Below, one piece after another: positions 9,032 to 18,273 of a stretch of 64,000 nt of DNA. Below the pieces are notes generated by a model that saw only the letters and a program-made list of their open reading frames with translations, made no database searches and had not been told where the DNA came from. How positions within the stretch are numbered: the stretch's first letter is position 1; each line of letters opens with the position of its first letter. The translations under genes were made by a program, and so were the position numbers. The stretch is from Endozoicomonas sp. NE40 (GTDB lineage: Bacteria > Pseudomonadota > Gammaproteobacteria > Pseudomonadales > Endozoicomonadaceae), in assembly GCF_040549045.1 (NCBI RefSeq), contig NZ_JBEWTB010000002.1, forward strand, positions 4,452,501 to 4,516,500, in the 5' to 3' direction.

Positions 9032-10156
9032 GTGAATATACTAACTGTGTTTGGCACACGGCCAGAAGCAATTAAAATGGCACCATTAGTACGCTATATG
9101 TACGATCAGCCAAATATAAATGTGTTAGTTTGTGTTACTGCTCAGCACAGGGAAATGCTGGATCAGGTTTTGAGTCTTTTTGAAATAGAGCCTGATTATG
9201 ATCTGGATATTATGCAGCCCGGGCAAACATTAACGGAAATAACAAGCACTATTCTTACAAGAATGGAGGCTGTTCTCCTTGACTGTAAACCGGATGCTGT
9301 ACTGGTTCATGGTGATACTACCACGACTTTTACGGCAACATTAGCTGCATTCTATCAGCAAATTCCTGTTGGACATGTTGAGGCTGGATTACGTACAGGA
9401 AACATCTACTCTCCATGGCCTGAGGAAGCTAACCGTAAACTAACCGGATCTTTGGCAAAATGGCATTTTGCCCCAACAGAAAAATCTAAAAATAATCTAC
9501 TAGTTGAAGGCATTGACCACAAAAAAATAATAGTAACTGGAAATACAGTTATTGATGCTCTGATTGAGGCAAAGGAAAAACTGGGCAAAGATTTTGCTTT
9601 GAATAAAGAGTTGGAAGCGAAATTTTCATTTCTTTCCGAAGATGGCGTTTCTAGCATAATATTGGTCACAGGGCATCGCAGAGAAAACTTTGGTAAACCA
9701 TTTGAGAAAATTTGTGAAGCTCTGGCTATTACAGCAAGAAGGTTTTCTAATGTACGCATTGTGTATCCAGTTCACTTAAATCCTAATGTACGAGACCCTG
9801 TAGATTCTTTACTACAGGATATAGATAATATTCATTTAATTGAACCTCTGGAGTATCTGCAGTTTGTCTGGTTGATGAATAAGGCAGATATCATTCTTAC
9901 TGATTCAGGTGGAGTTCAGGAAGAAGCTCCATCGCTTGGAAGACCTGTATTAGTTATGCGTGATACCACTGAGAGACCAGAAGCAGTGAAAGCTGGAACA
10001 GTAAAACTAGTAGGAACAGAAGTAACTAACATAGCAGATGGGTTAACAACTCTTTTATTAAATAAACAGGAATACAAACGCATGAGCATAGCTCATAATC
10101 CTTATGGAGATGGGCTAGCCAGTAAAAGGATTGTTGATGTTTTGTTGAAAGCCTGA
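9032..10156 (+). CDS. wecB: UDP-N-acetylglucosamine 2-epimerase (non-hydrolysing)
   Basis: Interconverts UDP-GlcNAc and UDP-ManNAc for glycan synthesis in the cytoplasm. The 374-residue protein (family about 376) begins with VFGTRPEAIKM and has HVEAGLRTG, PEEANRKL, TGHRRENFG and TDSGGVQEEAPSLGRPVLV, all characteristic of the non-hydrolysing WecB/MnaA group. The start is GTG at 9032 without a strong Shine-Dalgarno. Its presence suggests ManNAc or a derivative in the repeat unit. No ManNAc dehydrogenase (WecC) is visible here. Confidence 0.92.
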   Translation: MNILTVFGTRPEAIKMAPLVRYMYDQPNINVLVCVTAQHREMLDQVLSLFEIEPDYDLDIMQPGQTLTEITSTILTRMEAVLLDCKPDAVLVHGDTTTTFTATLAAFYQQIPVGHVEAGLRTGNIYSPWPEEANRKLTGSLAKWHFAPTEKSKNNLLVEGIDHKKIIVTGNTVIDALIEAKEKLGKDFALNKELEAKFSFLSEDGVSSIILVTGHRRENFGKPFEKICEALAITARRFSNVRIVYPVHLNPNVRDPVDSLLQDIDNIHLIEPLEYLQFVWLMNKADIILTDSGGVQEEAPSLGRPVLVMRDTTERPEAVKAGTVKLVGTEVTNIADGLTTLLLNKQEYKRMSIAHNPYGDGLASKRIVDVLLKA

Positions 10157-10261
10157 ATGATAAGTAGCGAAAAAGCATATACCTAATCTGTGCTTATTTT
10201 TAGATGGTTTAGAGTAAAAAAATCAGGTTGTTCAATATTTAACTTTAAATTGGAGCTTCTT

Positions 10262-11389
10262 TTGAAAGTTGCTATAGTTCACGATTGGCTTGTAACTTAC
10301 TCTGGAGCCGAAAAAGTTCTAGAGCAAATGCTTACAATTTTTCCGGAAGCAGATTTATTTTCATTGATTGATTTTATTGAGGAAGGGAAAAGGGATTTCA
10401 TTAAAAATAAGATTACTAAAACAACATTTGTTCAACGTCTTCCTTTAGCAAATTTAAAATATCGTAGCTACTTACCACTTTTTCCGATTGCAATAAAACA
10501 GCATAACTTACGCAAGTATGACATTGTTGTATCAAGCAGCCATTGTATTGCTAAAAGTGTATCGACTGAGCCTGACCAACTTCATATATGTTACTGTTAT
10601 ACACCTGCTCGTTATGCATGGGATTTACAAACTCAATACCTGCTAGAATTTGGGTTACATGGCATTAAAAAACACTTGGCGAAGTGTTTTTTAAACAGAT
10701 TTAGGGTATGGGATAGGAAAAAATCTAAGAGTGTTGACCACTTTGTTGCTTGTTCAGATTATATTTCTGAACGAATAAAAAATGCTTACGATAGGAAATC
10801 TTATACGATATATCCTAATGTCTCTGTTGAAGATTTTGAATTGTGTGAAAAAAAGAAAAATTACTTTGTTACATGTTCAAGAATTGTTCCGTATAAAAAG
10901 GTTGATTTGATTGTTAGCGCATTTTCCAAAATGCCAGATAAACACCTTGTTGTTATTGGTGATGGTCCAGATTTTGAAAAACTCAATGCTATTAAGACAC
11001 CCAATATAACCTTGATGGGACAACAATCGTTCAAAAATTTAAAAGAAACTGTTCAAAAAGCGAAAGCATTTGTTTTTGCCGCAGAAGAAGATTTTGGCAT
11101 CGCTCCAGTTGAGGCAATGGCCTGTGGGATCCCTGTTATTGCATACGGTAAAGGAGGTTTACTTGAAACCGTTGTCAATCAAAAAACTGGCATTTTTTTT
11201 CATGAGCAAACGGCAGACGCTATATCAAGGGCTGTTATAGAGTTTGAACAAACCAAACTACTACCTCCTGCAGCAATAAGAGAGCATGCACTTAAATTTT
11301 CTTCTGAAAGATTCAGAAAAGAGTTTTCTCAATTTGTTGATCAGTGTTGGATTCAACATTGCACTTCTAACGCTCAGTCGGACGTTTAA
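10262..11389 (+). CDS. GT4 family glycosyltransferase, WbaZ-like
   Basis: A 375-residue cytoplasmic glycosyltransferase, starting at TTG 10262 because GGAG lies 6 bases upstream and homology begins with KVAIVHDWLVTYSGAEKV. The open frame extends 24 codons further upstream without family-like sequence. It carries the long CYCYTPARYAWD loop, SRIVPYKKVDL, and FAAEEDFGIAPVEAMACGIP as the donor-binding motif. This layout resembles the WbaZ group of mannosyltransferases that act early in O-antigen repeat assembly. That functional link is inference. Confidence 0.82.
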   Translation: MKVAIVHDWLVTYSGAEKVLEQMLTIFPEADLFSLIDFIEEGKRDFIKNKITKTTFVQRLPLANLKYRSYLPLFPIAIKQHNLRKYDIVVSSSHCIAKSVSTEPDQLHICYCYTPARYAWDLQTQYLLEFGLHGIKKHLAKCFLNRFRVWDRKKSKSVDHFVACSDYISERIKNAYDRKSYTIYPNVSVEDFELCEKKKNYFVTCSRIVPYKKVDLIVSAFSKMPDKHLVVIGDGPDFEKLNAIKTPNITLMGQQSFKNLKETVQKAKAFVFAAEEDFGIAPVEAMACGIPVIAYGKGGLLETVVNQKTGIFFHEQTADAISRAVIEFEQTKLLPPAAIREHALKFSSERFRKEFSQFVDQCWIQHCTSNAQSDV

Positions 11390-11422
11390 TCAATAACGTT
11401 TTACCTGGTCCAAAAATAAAAA

Positions 11423-12799
11423 ATGCCTCAAGGATTTTCCCTAAGTCGTTCAAATCTTCCAGCAACCTTGTTTATATTGTTGGATATTTTGACATCTTAC
11501 CTGACAGCTCATACTGCGTTCTGGCTGAGGTTTAGCTATGTAGAAACTAGTTTTAACTATCAGTCCCTGAGTGTTATACATGCATTTCTAGTGGTCGGAA
11601 CTTCAGGGATGTTTGGAGTCTATCAATCATGGAGAGGTCGTTCCTTATCATACTTTCTTGGCATTGTAATATTTAGCTGGGTTATTTCCTTCACTCTGCT
11701 GGTTGCTTTTCTGGTGATGACTAAGTCAACTGAACAATATTCTCGTTTATGGCTTGGATCCTGGATTGTTCTATCCATTTTGTTGAGCATTGTATTCAGA
11801 ATATTGATCACTGTATTTTTACGGTCAATCCGTATTCGCGGAAGAAACTCGAAACGTGTTTTGGTGATTGGGCGTGGTCGCAATTTTTATTCAATTATTC
11901 ACGAAATGGGTCATCGTAATGAATGGGGTTATCGGCTGGATGCCTGTCTTGAATATGATCAGTTATCTAGGGTAAGGGAACTTGTTGAGAGTCAGCTTAA
12001 AAAAGACAGTGATTTTGATGAGTGCTGGTTATGTCTGCCACTGAAAGATAGCACTATTATAGAAGAAATTTTGTTTACGTTACGCTATCAGACAATGGAT
12101 ATCCGTTATATGCCCGGGCTCAGGGATATGGCTTTGTTAAATCATCGGGTAACCCCTATTGGTGGGTTCTATTCTCTTGATTTGAGTTGCTCTCCTTTGA
12201 ATGAATGGAATTCTATGATTAAGCGCATAGAAGATGTCATGCTATCTTTAGTTGCTATTTTCATTGCTTCGCCTGTTATGCTCGCTATTGCCTTTCTGGT
12301 TAAAATAACGTCTGAAGGTCCTGTGCTTTTTAAACAGAGACGATTAGGTGCAAATGGTGAGCAAATAGAAGTGTATAAATTCCGAACTATGTATGTACAT
12401 AATGAAGCTGACGGAAAGGTGACTCAAGCTGTAAAGAATGATCAGCGTTTAACATCAATTGGCGGTTTTTTGCGAAGAAACAGTCTGGACGAATTGCCCC
12501 AGTTTCTAAATGTTTTAAAGGGAAATATGTCAGTGGTTGGCCCTAGACCTCATGCGCTCGCCCATAATGAACAATATAAAGAGCTTGTCGATTCATACAT
12601 GAAACGTCATAAAGTAAAACCTGGCATTACAGGTCTGGCACAGGTTAATGGTTTCCGTGGAGAAACGGATACACTAGCAAAAATGCAAAAACGCGTTGAA
12701 ATGGATTTGAAATATATTAATTCATGGTCACTATCTTTGGATTTTAAAATTATTTGTCTTACTGTTTATAAAAGCTTCTCTGATACTAATGCTTATTAA
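11423..12799 (+). CDS. wcaJ: Undecaprenyl-phosphate sugar phosphotransferase, WcaJ-like
   Basis: An inner-membrane enzyme that starts the glycan by moving a sugar-1-phosphate (glucose in WcaJ) to undecaprenyl phosphate. The 458-residue protein has about four N-terminal membrane helices, a CoA-binding-like middle domain (RVLVIGRGRNF) and a C-terminal catalytic domain. The last contains a membrane helix, KFRTMYVHNEADG, NSLDELPQFLN, VVGPRPH and PGITGLAQVNG. The protein ends in TNAY, similar to E. coli WcaJ (464 residues). It is the likely committed step for this locus. Confidence 0.85.
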   Translation: MPQGFSLSRSNLPATLFILLDILTSYLTAHTAFWLRFSYVETSFNYQSLSVIHAFLVVGTSGMFGVYQSWRGRSLSYFLGIVIFSWVISFTLLVAFLVMTKSTEQYSRLWLGSWIVLSILLSIVFRILITVFLRSIRIRGRNSKRVLVIGRGRNFYSIIHEMGHRNEWGYRLDACLEYDQLSRVRELVESQLKKDSDFDECWLCLPLKDSTIIEEILFTLRYQTMDIRYMPGLRDMALLNHRVTPIGGFYSLDLSCSPLNEWNSMIKRIEDVMLSLVAIFIASPVMLAIAFLVKITSEGPVLFKQRRLGANGEQIEVYKFRTMYVHNEADGKVTQAVKNDQRLTSIGGFLRRNSLDELPQFLNVLKGNMSVVGPRPHALAHNEQYKELVDSYMKRHKVKPGITGLAQVNGFRGETDTLAKMQKRVEMDLKYINSWSLSLDFKIICLTVYKSFSDTNAY

Positions 12800-12823
12800 A
12801 AGACTAGCTTTTTTGGAGGGTAG

Positions 12824-14029
12824 ATGTTAGGCAGTATTCATTTGATTAGAAGCAAGGTGTCTGAAGTTTTTTGCTGGTATTTTTTTCTTTTCCTATTGTT
12901 TATATCTGTATTTATCGATAACGGAAAAGCAGTTGTTAATTTTTATAGAGTTTGGGTTTGTATCCCTGTATTACTCTGTGTTCGCTGGAGTGATATAAAA
13001 GGAATTGTTAATGTTCGATTTGTTCAGTATTTCCTGGCGCTAACCGTCTGGCTATCCCTTAGTTTGTTGTGGTCTGATAGTGATAAACTACACAATATGG
13101 CAGCGAAAATACTGGCGACGACTGCCTTGTTGTTCATGATTGGTAATTTAGTTGCGCATCAAAATATTCGTTTGATACAGGCTGAGTTTTATTATATTGG
13201 CTCTGCACTTGTTTTAATTGTCATGATATATTTGAAGTGGGGCTATTTGGGCAATGACTATTCTGGTAACCCATTAGGAAGTTTTGGCTATTATAATCTG
13301 GTAGCATGGTTTTTATCTGCAGCTGCTATTGTTGCGCTCTCCCTGATTTGTAATAAACCCCGGAAGAGTACTCTCTGGCTTCTCGTTGCAGCCTTTATAG
13401 TTCTCCTTACTTCTGTTGTTATGTTTAAATCGAGAGGTGCATTGCTCGGTCTGTTAACGGGCTGTACTCTTCTAATAACCAGATTGTACTGGACGGTTTT
13501 TGTATCACTGAAGGGCATTCTGTATGTGTTGGTAGTGAGCACGTCTATATTTTTGTTGTTCACCCTTTTTATTGATACGAATTCAATGACCGTTTATGTT
13601 TCTGATTTGCTAAGTAGAGCAGATGCCGGCAGGTTTCTCATCTATGAAAACGCGTATAAAACGATTACAGAATCAATTTCAACATTATTGTTTGGTCATG
13701 GGATAGCAGCAGATCCAGGTAATATTGTATGGAGAGGAATGAAAGTTGCCCACTGGCATTCTATTTATGTCAGCACACTGTTTTTTGGTGGACTTGTGGG
13801 GTTGTTATTGTTTCTTCTGTGTGTTTTTAAACGTCCTTACGAAATCTACATTAAAAAGGCAAAACCCAATTCCTGGGATTTCGTAGTGATGGGGATGATG
13901 GTCACCCTGATGTTCGATGGTAATCGAATCTATGAGTATCCCGGAGGCATGCTTCTGGCGTTTACCCTTCCTTTATTCCTTGCCAACTTTATTGGTAGTC
14001 GTGAAACTCAGTCACAATCAGAAGCCTGA
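12824..14029 (+). CDS. O-antigen ligase/polymerase family membrane protein
   Basis: A 401-residue polytopic inner-membrane protein with roughly ten hydrophobic segments and a long periplasmic loop between about residues 245 and 310. The pattern is typical of WaaL/Wzy-type proteins. FKSRGALLGL and a loop ending in HWHSIYVSTLFFGG resemble the conserved Arg and His sites of the O-antigen ligase family. It either polymerises repeat units or transfers the chain to its acceptor; sequence does not separate the two. GGAGG lies 7 bases before the ATG. It is the last gene of the polysaccharide cluster. Confidence 0.78.
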   Translation: MLGSIHLIRSKVSEVFCWYFFLFLLFISVFIDNGKAVVNFYRVWVCIPVLLCVRWSDIKGIVNVRFVQYFLALTVWLSLSLLWSDSDKLHNMAAKILATTALLFMIGNLVAHQNIRLIQAEFYYIGSALVLIVMIYLKWGYLGNDYSGNPLGSFGYYNLVAWFLSAAAIVALSLICNKPRKSTLWLLVAAFIVLLTSVVMFKSRGALLGLLTGCTLLITRLYWTVFVSLKGILYVLVVSTSIFLLFTLFIDTNSMTVYVSDLLSRADAGRFLIYENAYKTITESISTLLFGHGIAADPGNIVWRGMKVAHWHSIYVSTLFFGGLVGLLLFLLCVFKRPYEIYIKKAKPNSWDFVVMGMMVTLMFDGNRIYEYPGGMLLAFTLPLFLANFIGSRETQSQSEA

Positions 14030-14172
14030 CTCTGTGGCATCTGTATGATGAAGTTGTATAGAATATCTGCCAGTACGGCACTTGCTGTATGGTTTTACCG
14101 ACAAAACTCTTTACCAGGTAAATTAATAGAGTAAGGAGTTTCCAACTTGTTGTTTGTAAGGGAGCCTGACTC

Positions 14173-14685
14173 TTGACCTTCACCTGGATCGACTGGATCA
14201 TAGCCGCCATTATTATCGTCTCAGCCCTGATCAGCCTGAAACGAGGTTTTTTTAAAGAGGTTCTATCTTTATTAACATGGATTGCCGCCCTGTTTATCGC
14301 CTGGTCTTTTGGCGGAAGTCTGTCACTTCATCTCAATGACTTTATAGAAACACCATCGCTGCGCTTAATCACTGCCAGCATCTTATTGTTTATCGCTACT
14401 TTACTGGTTGGCGGTCTGGTTAATAAGATCTTTGCTACCCTGGTTCAGGCAACAGGTCTAACGGGAACCGACCGTTTATTGGGCATGGTTTTTGGTGCTT
14501 TGAGGGGCTGTTTGCTGGTCATTCTTCTGGTTGGTTTGATGAGCTTTGCGCCGTTGGAAGATGACCTGGCGTGGAAAAATTCAACGCTCCTGCCACATTT
14601 TATTATGCTGGCTGACTGGTCGAAGCAGACCGTAATGCAGATTGTAGACCCTGCTTTACAGGTCGTACCCTCAACTCCCATCTGA
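14173..14685 (+). CDS. cvpA: CvpA family membrane protein
   Basis: A 170-residue inner-membrane protein with four hydrophobic segments, beginning TFTWIDWIIAAIIIVSALI. WIDW-IIA, SLKRGFFKEV and the DRLLGMVFGALRG motif are hallmarks of CvpA, linked in E. coli to colicin V production and envelope stress. The start is TTG at 14173 with GGAG nine bases upstream. It sits directly before purF, the classic cvpA-purF arrangement of gammaproteobacteria. The 281-base gap to purF is longer than usual and holds a 67-codon open frame that looks spurious. Confidence 0.9.
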   Translation: MTFTWIDWIIAAIIIVSALISLKRGFFKEVLSLLTWIAALFIAWSFGGSLSLHLNDFIETPSLRLITASILLFIATLLVGGLVNKIFATLVQATGLTGTDRLLGMVFGALRGCLLVILLVGLMSFAPLEDDLAWKNSTLLPHFIMLADWSKQTVMQIVDPALQVVPSTPI

Positions 14686-14966
14686 TACTTCTTCTCTCTA
14701 TTGGCAACAGGGTGTAGATGCACAATCTTCACCCCTTGCTTCCCCTCGCAGCTGTCCTAATCCTTCCAGTCGTGATATTTTACCCGCTGTCTCCAGAGAT
14801 AACCCAACAGGTCCCAGGGAACAGGCAAATTCTTCCGGGATCTATGTGGCTATCTTTATCAACTTCCGCAGTATCCGGAACTAATGAGACTATTAATGTT
14901 CTAAGCCTCATGGTGATTTAACCTGAATTGGCTCAGAATGACTGATCAAGCCTGAGGATGTTTTAA

Positions 14967-16478
14967 ATGTGTGGAATTGTCGGTATCTCGGCAACGGTTA
15001 ATGTTAACCAGCTGTTGTTCGACGCACTGACCGTGCTTCAGCACAGGGGGCAGGATGCAGCGGGAATGGTGACTCTGGGCGATGGTCACTTTTTCCTGAG
15101 AAAAGATAATGGTCTCGTACGTGATGTATTCCGTACCCGCCATATGAAAAAATTAAGTGGTAATGTGGGTATAGCCCATGTTCGTTATCCCACAGCAGGC
15201 ACTTCCAGTTCTGCTGAAGCCCAGCCTTTTTACGTGAACTCACCATACGGTATCGCCCTTGCGCACAATGGCAACCTGACCAATGCAGATGCCATCAAGG
15301 AAGAGCTGTTCAAGACCGATCTTCGTCATATCAACACCCGCTCTGACTCTGAGGTGCTTTTAAATGTTCTGGCTCACGAGCTGTCCAAAGTCGCCAAACT
15401 TGAATTAAGACCAGAGGATATCTTTACAGCGGTCGGGCAAGTTTATCAGCGCTGTGAAGGTGGTTATGCCGTTATCAGTATGATTAACGGTCATGGAATA
15501 CTGGCATTTCGTGACCCTTATGGCATTCGGCCGTTGATTTACGGCAAACGAGAGACTGAAAAGGGCGCTGAGTACATGTTTGCGTCTGAATCTGTTGCCA
15601 TTACCGCTTCAGGTTTTGAACTGGTTCGGGACGTTGCGCCGGGAGAATGTATTTACGTTGATGAGACTAACGAACTGCATAGTTTTCAGTGTATAGAAGG
15701 GGTCAGTCGACCCTGTATGTTTGAATATGTCTACCTGGCTCGTCCGGATTCCATTATTGATGGTATTTCTGTTTATCAGGCACACCTGCGCATGGGGCAG
15801 ACGCTGGCAAACAAAATCCTGCGGGAATGGTCAGACCACGATATTGACGTCGTTATGCCTATTCCGGACACCAGCCGTAATTCTGCTCTTGAGATTGCTT
15901 CCCGTCTGGGGCTCCCATATCGTGAAGGCTTTGTGAAAAACCGCTACATTGGTCGCACCTTTATTATGCCCGGGCAGGAAGTACGGGAGAAAAGCGTTCG
16001 GCAGAAGCTCAATGCCATCGGGCAGGAGTTTGAAGGCAAGAACGTTCTGCTTGTTGATGATTCCATTGTACGGGGTACGACCTGTCAGCAGATTATTGAA
16101 ATGGCTCGTGAGAGCGGAGCTAAAAAGGTCTATTTTTGTTCTGCTGCCCCCGCTATTCGTTTTCCAAATGTCTATGGCATCGACATGCCGACTTCTGAAG
16201 AACTTATCGCTCACGGGCGTACTGAGAAGGAAGTGGAGCGGGATATTGGTGCAGACCGGTTAATTTATCAGGATCTTGCGGACTTGAAGAAAACAGTCTC
16301 ATCTTTGCATCCTCAAATTGATGATTTTGACTGTTCGGTCTTTGATGGTGAATATGTGGCGGGTGGTATCAATAAGGAATACCTTAGTCGTCTTGCTGCG
16401 AGCCGAAATGAACAAACCCGCGCTTCAGAACAAAGTGACTCGGTTATGGATATTCATAACGAAGAAGAGGTTGCCTGA
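14967..16478 (+). CDS. purF: Amidophosphoribosyltransferase
   Basis: Catalyses the first committed step of purine synthesis, PRPP plus glutamine to 5-phosphoribosylamine. The 503-residue protein starts MCGIVG, so Cys2 becomes the N-terminal nucleophile of the glutaminase domain. LQHRGQDAAGM, AHNGNLTN and TRSDSE follow. The phosphoribosyltransferase loop reads VLLVDDSIVRGTT near residue 358. Length is normal (E. coli 505). A strong terminator follows. Confidence 0.97.
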   Translation: MCGIVGISATVNVNQLLFDALTVLQHRGQDAAGMVTLGDGHFFLRKDNGLVRDVFRTRHMKKLSGNVGIAHVRYPTAGTSSSAEAQPFYVNSPYGIALAHNGNLTNADAIKEELFKTDLRHINTRSDSEVLLNVLAHELSKVAKLELRPEDIFTAVGQVYQRCEGGYAVISMINGHGILAFRDPYGIRPLIYGKRETEKGAEYMFASESVAITASGFELVRDVAPGECIYVDETNELHSFQCIEGVSRPCMFEYVYLARPDSIIDGISVYQAHLRMGQTLANKILREWSDHDIDVVMPIPDTSRNSALEIASRLGLPYREGFVKNRYIGRTFIMPGQEVREKSVRQKLNAIGQEFEGKNVLLVDDSIVRGTTCQQIIEMARESGAKKVYFCSAAPAIRFPNVYGIDMPTSEELIAHGRTEKEVERDIGADRLIYQDLADLKKTVSSLHPQIDDFDCSVFDGEYVAGGINKEYLSRLAASRNEQTRASEQSDSVMDIHNEEEVA

Positions 16479-16511
16479 GTAACCCCGGCAATCAAAAAAC
16501 GAAACAACAAG

Positions 16512-16537
16512 CCCTGCCAGTGTGCAGGGTTTTTTTT
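16512..16537 (+). terminator. Rho-independent terminator of purF
   Basis: CCCTGC and GCAGGG form a 6-bp GC-rich stem with a CAGTGT loop, followed at once by eight T residues. It lies 34 bases after the purF stop. Confidence 0.85.
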
Positions 16538-16616
16538 GCCTTGTCGTCAGTAAATCAGTCATCGAAGAAAGGGTTGGCAGGTAGCCAGTGGTAATTTCTA
16601 CACAGAAGCTTAAGGA

Positions 16617-16645
16617 TTACCTCTTATGAATAATTATTCTATAAA
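16617..16645 (+). promoter_or_regulatory. Possible sigma-70 promoter of the APC permease gene
   Basis: TTACCT and TATAAA are separated by 17 bases in an AT-rich stretch 42 bases before the ATG. The -35 box is only a partial match to TTGACA, so this is a pattern match only. Confidence 0.4.
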
Positions 16646-16686
16646 GCAACATAATTACAACTCTTTAAGGACAATGCAGAACTGAT

Positions 16687-18156
16687 ATGTCAGAGAGCCG
16701 GAAAGTCATTGGATTCAACACCCTGGTAATGATGACCATTACCTGTGTGTTTGGATTCCGCAACGTCATTAACCAATATGCAGAACTGGGTCCTGCAAGC
16801 ATCTCCCTGTGGCTGATTGGCACTGTCGTATACTTTTTGCCCATGGTTTTAATGATGGGTGAAATGGCCAGTGCCAATGCCGGTAAAAAATCAGGTATTT
16901 ACAGCTGGATCGAATCCACCCTGGGTTCTAAATGGGCCTTCTATGGCTCATGGACTTACTTCTTTGCCAACATGTTCTATTTTACCGTTCTGACCAGCAC
17001 TCTGGTGGTGTATTTCAGCTGGGGGGTGACGGGTAGAAACTTCTTTGGACAGGACTCCGCTCTGGCTCTGGCAATAACCTGTATTGGCGTGTTCTGGCTG
17101 GTTACCTTCTCTGTGACAAAAGGCGTTGGATTCCTGTCTAAACTGGCTCAGGTGGCCGGAGCCGCGTCCATGGGGCTTTCTCTGCTGTTTATCATTGCTG
17201 CCATTATCTCGGTTTTTGTTATGGATAATGCGCCGGCTCAGGCGATTACCGTCGCTGACACACTGCCGAGCTTTTCCGACTGGAACACACTGGTCATGAT
17301 TGGCTGGTTGCTGTTTGCCTTCGCCGGTGGTGAAAGCATTGGCGTTTATATTGGAGACACTAAAGGTGGCAGTAAAACCTTTGTGAAAGCAATCACCGTC
17401 GCAGCCCTGCTGATTGGTGTACTGTATTGTCTGGGTGGCTATGCGGTATCGCTGGTGGTTGAACAAAACAGTCTGGATCTCACAAACGGCATTTTCACCC
17501 TGTTCCTGTTACTGGGCGAACAGCTGGGTCTTGGTCACTGGGTTGTGAATATTGTGGGTGTGACTCTGGCCATTGCCTCTCTGGGAGGACTTGCGGTATG
17601 GGTGAACTCATCCATTCAGGTGATGTTCTCTGAACTGCCGGAAGGCATTTTGCCGGAAAAACTGACCGAGCGTGATGAGAATGACATTCCTGCCAATGCG
17701 CTGTGGATTCAGGCGGCTGTTGTCAGTGTCCTGTTTATTGTTCCTGCTCTCGGAATCGATTCAGTGGAAACCCTGATGAAAACCATCATTTCCATGTCGG
17801 CCCTGAATCTGCTGGTTCCAACCATCTTTCTGATACTGGGTTATATGGGCTTGCGGATTGGCAAGAGTGATATGCCTCGTGAATTCAAAATGGTTCGGTC
17901 GGATAAACTGGCGCTGTTGATTTCAAGCTTCCTGCTGACTGTTTTCCTGCTGGCGGCGGTGGTCACAAGTATCCCTGCTCCAGAGCTGGTTGCTGACTGG
18001 CTCAACGGTAAAGACCTGGGTGACAATGCCCACCCGATGTTCACTCTGCTGATTAACATTGGTGGACTGGTGTTTTATCTCGGAATGGCAAAATTGCTGT
18101 GGTCCCGCTACGAATCCCGGCAGGCACAGGCAGGTTTCGAACCAGCCATGGCATAA
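16687..18156 (+). CDS. APC family amino acid permease, YjeM-like
   Basis: A 489-residue inner-membrane transporter with about 12 hydrophobic segments. The first helix, GFNTLVMMTITCVFGFRN, is the APC-family substrate-binding helix in the form seen in the GadC/YjeM branch. MGEMASANAGKKSGIYSWIE, with the conserved G-IY-W, and FAFAGGESIGVYIGDTKG around helix 6 support the same placement. The substrate is probably an amino acid or amine, but cannot be named. The gene stands alone between two terminators, so it is likely a single transcription unit. Confidence 0.85.
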   Translation: MSESRKVIGFNTLVMMTITCVFGFRNVINQYAELGPASISLWLIGTVVYFLPMVLMMGEMASANAGKKSGIYSWIESTLGSKWAFYGSWTYFFANMFYFTVLTSTLVVYFSWGVTGRNFFGQDSALALAITCIGVFWLVTFSVTKGVGFLSKLAQVAGAASMGLSLLFIIAAIISVFVMDNAPAQAITVADTLPSFSDWNTLVMIGWLLFAFAGGESIGVYIGDTKGGSKTFVKAITVAALLIGVLYCLGGYAVSLVVEQNSLDLTNGIFTLFLLLGEQLGLGHWVVNIVGVTLAIASLGGLAVWVNSSIQVMFSELPEGILPEKLTERDENDIPANALWIQAAVVSVLFIVPALGIDSVETLMKTIISMSALNLLVPTIFLILGYMGLRIGKSDMPREFKMVRSDKLALLISSFLLTVFLLAAVVTSIPAPELVADWLNGKDLGDNAHPMFTLLINIGGLVFYLGMAKLLWSRYESRQAQAGFEPAMA

Positions 18157-18181
18157 TTGAGTCATCTGGTTGAATAGTATA

Positions 18182-18214
18182 AGAGCCGCTTCTCGGGAGA
18201 GGGTGGCTCTTTTC
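18182..18214 (+). terminator. Rho-independent terminator of the APC permease gene
   Basis: AGAGCC at 18182-18187 pairs with GGCTCT at 18205-18210. A smaller TCTC/GAGA helix lies inside the loop and four T residues close the element. Confidence 0.75.
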
Positions 18215-18273
18215 TATTTAGCCGGTTCCAGAGCTGCTATAGTGATGCTTCGTTAAAAATAATATGAGCTGGA

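Noticed and set aside
14718..14921. 67-codon frame between cvpA and purF
   Set aside because: No ribosome binding site, no domain, and the sequence looks like random hydrophobic translation of intergenic DNA.
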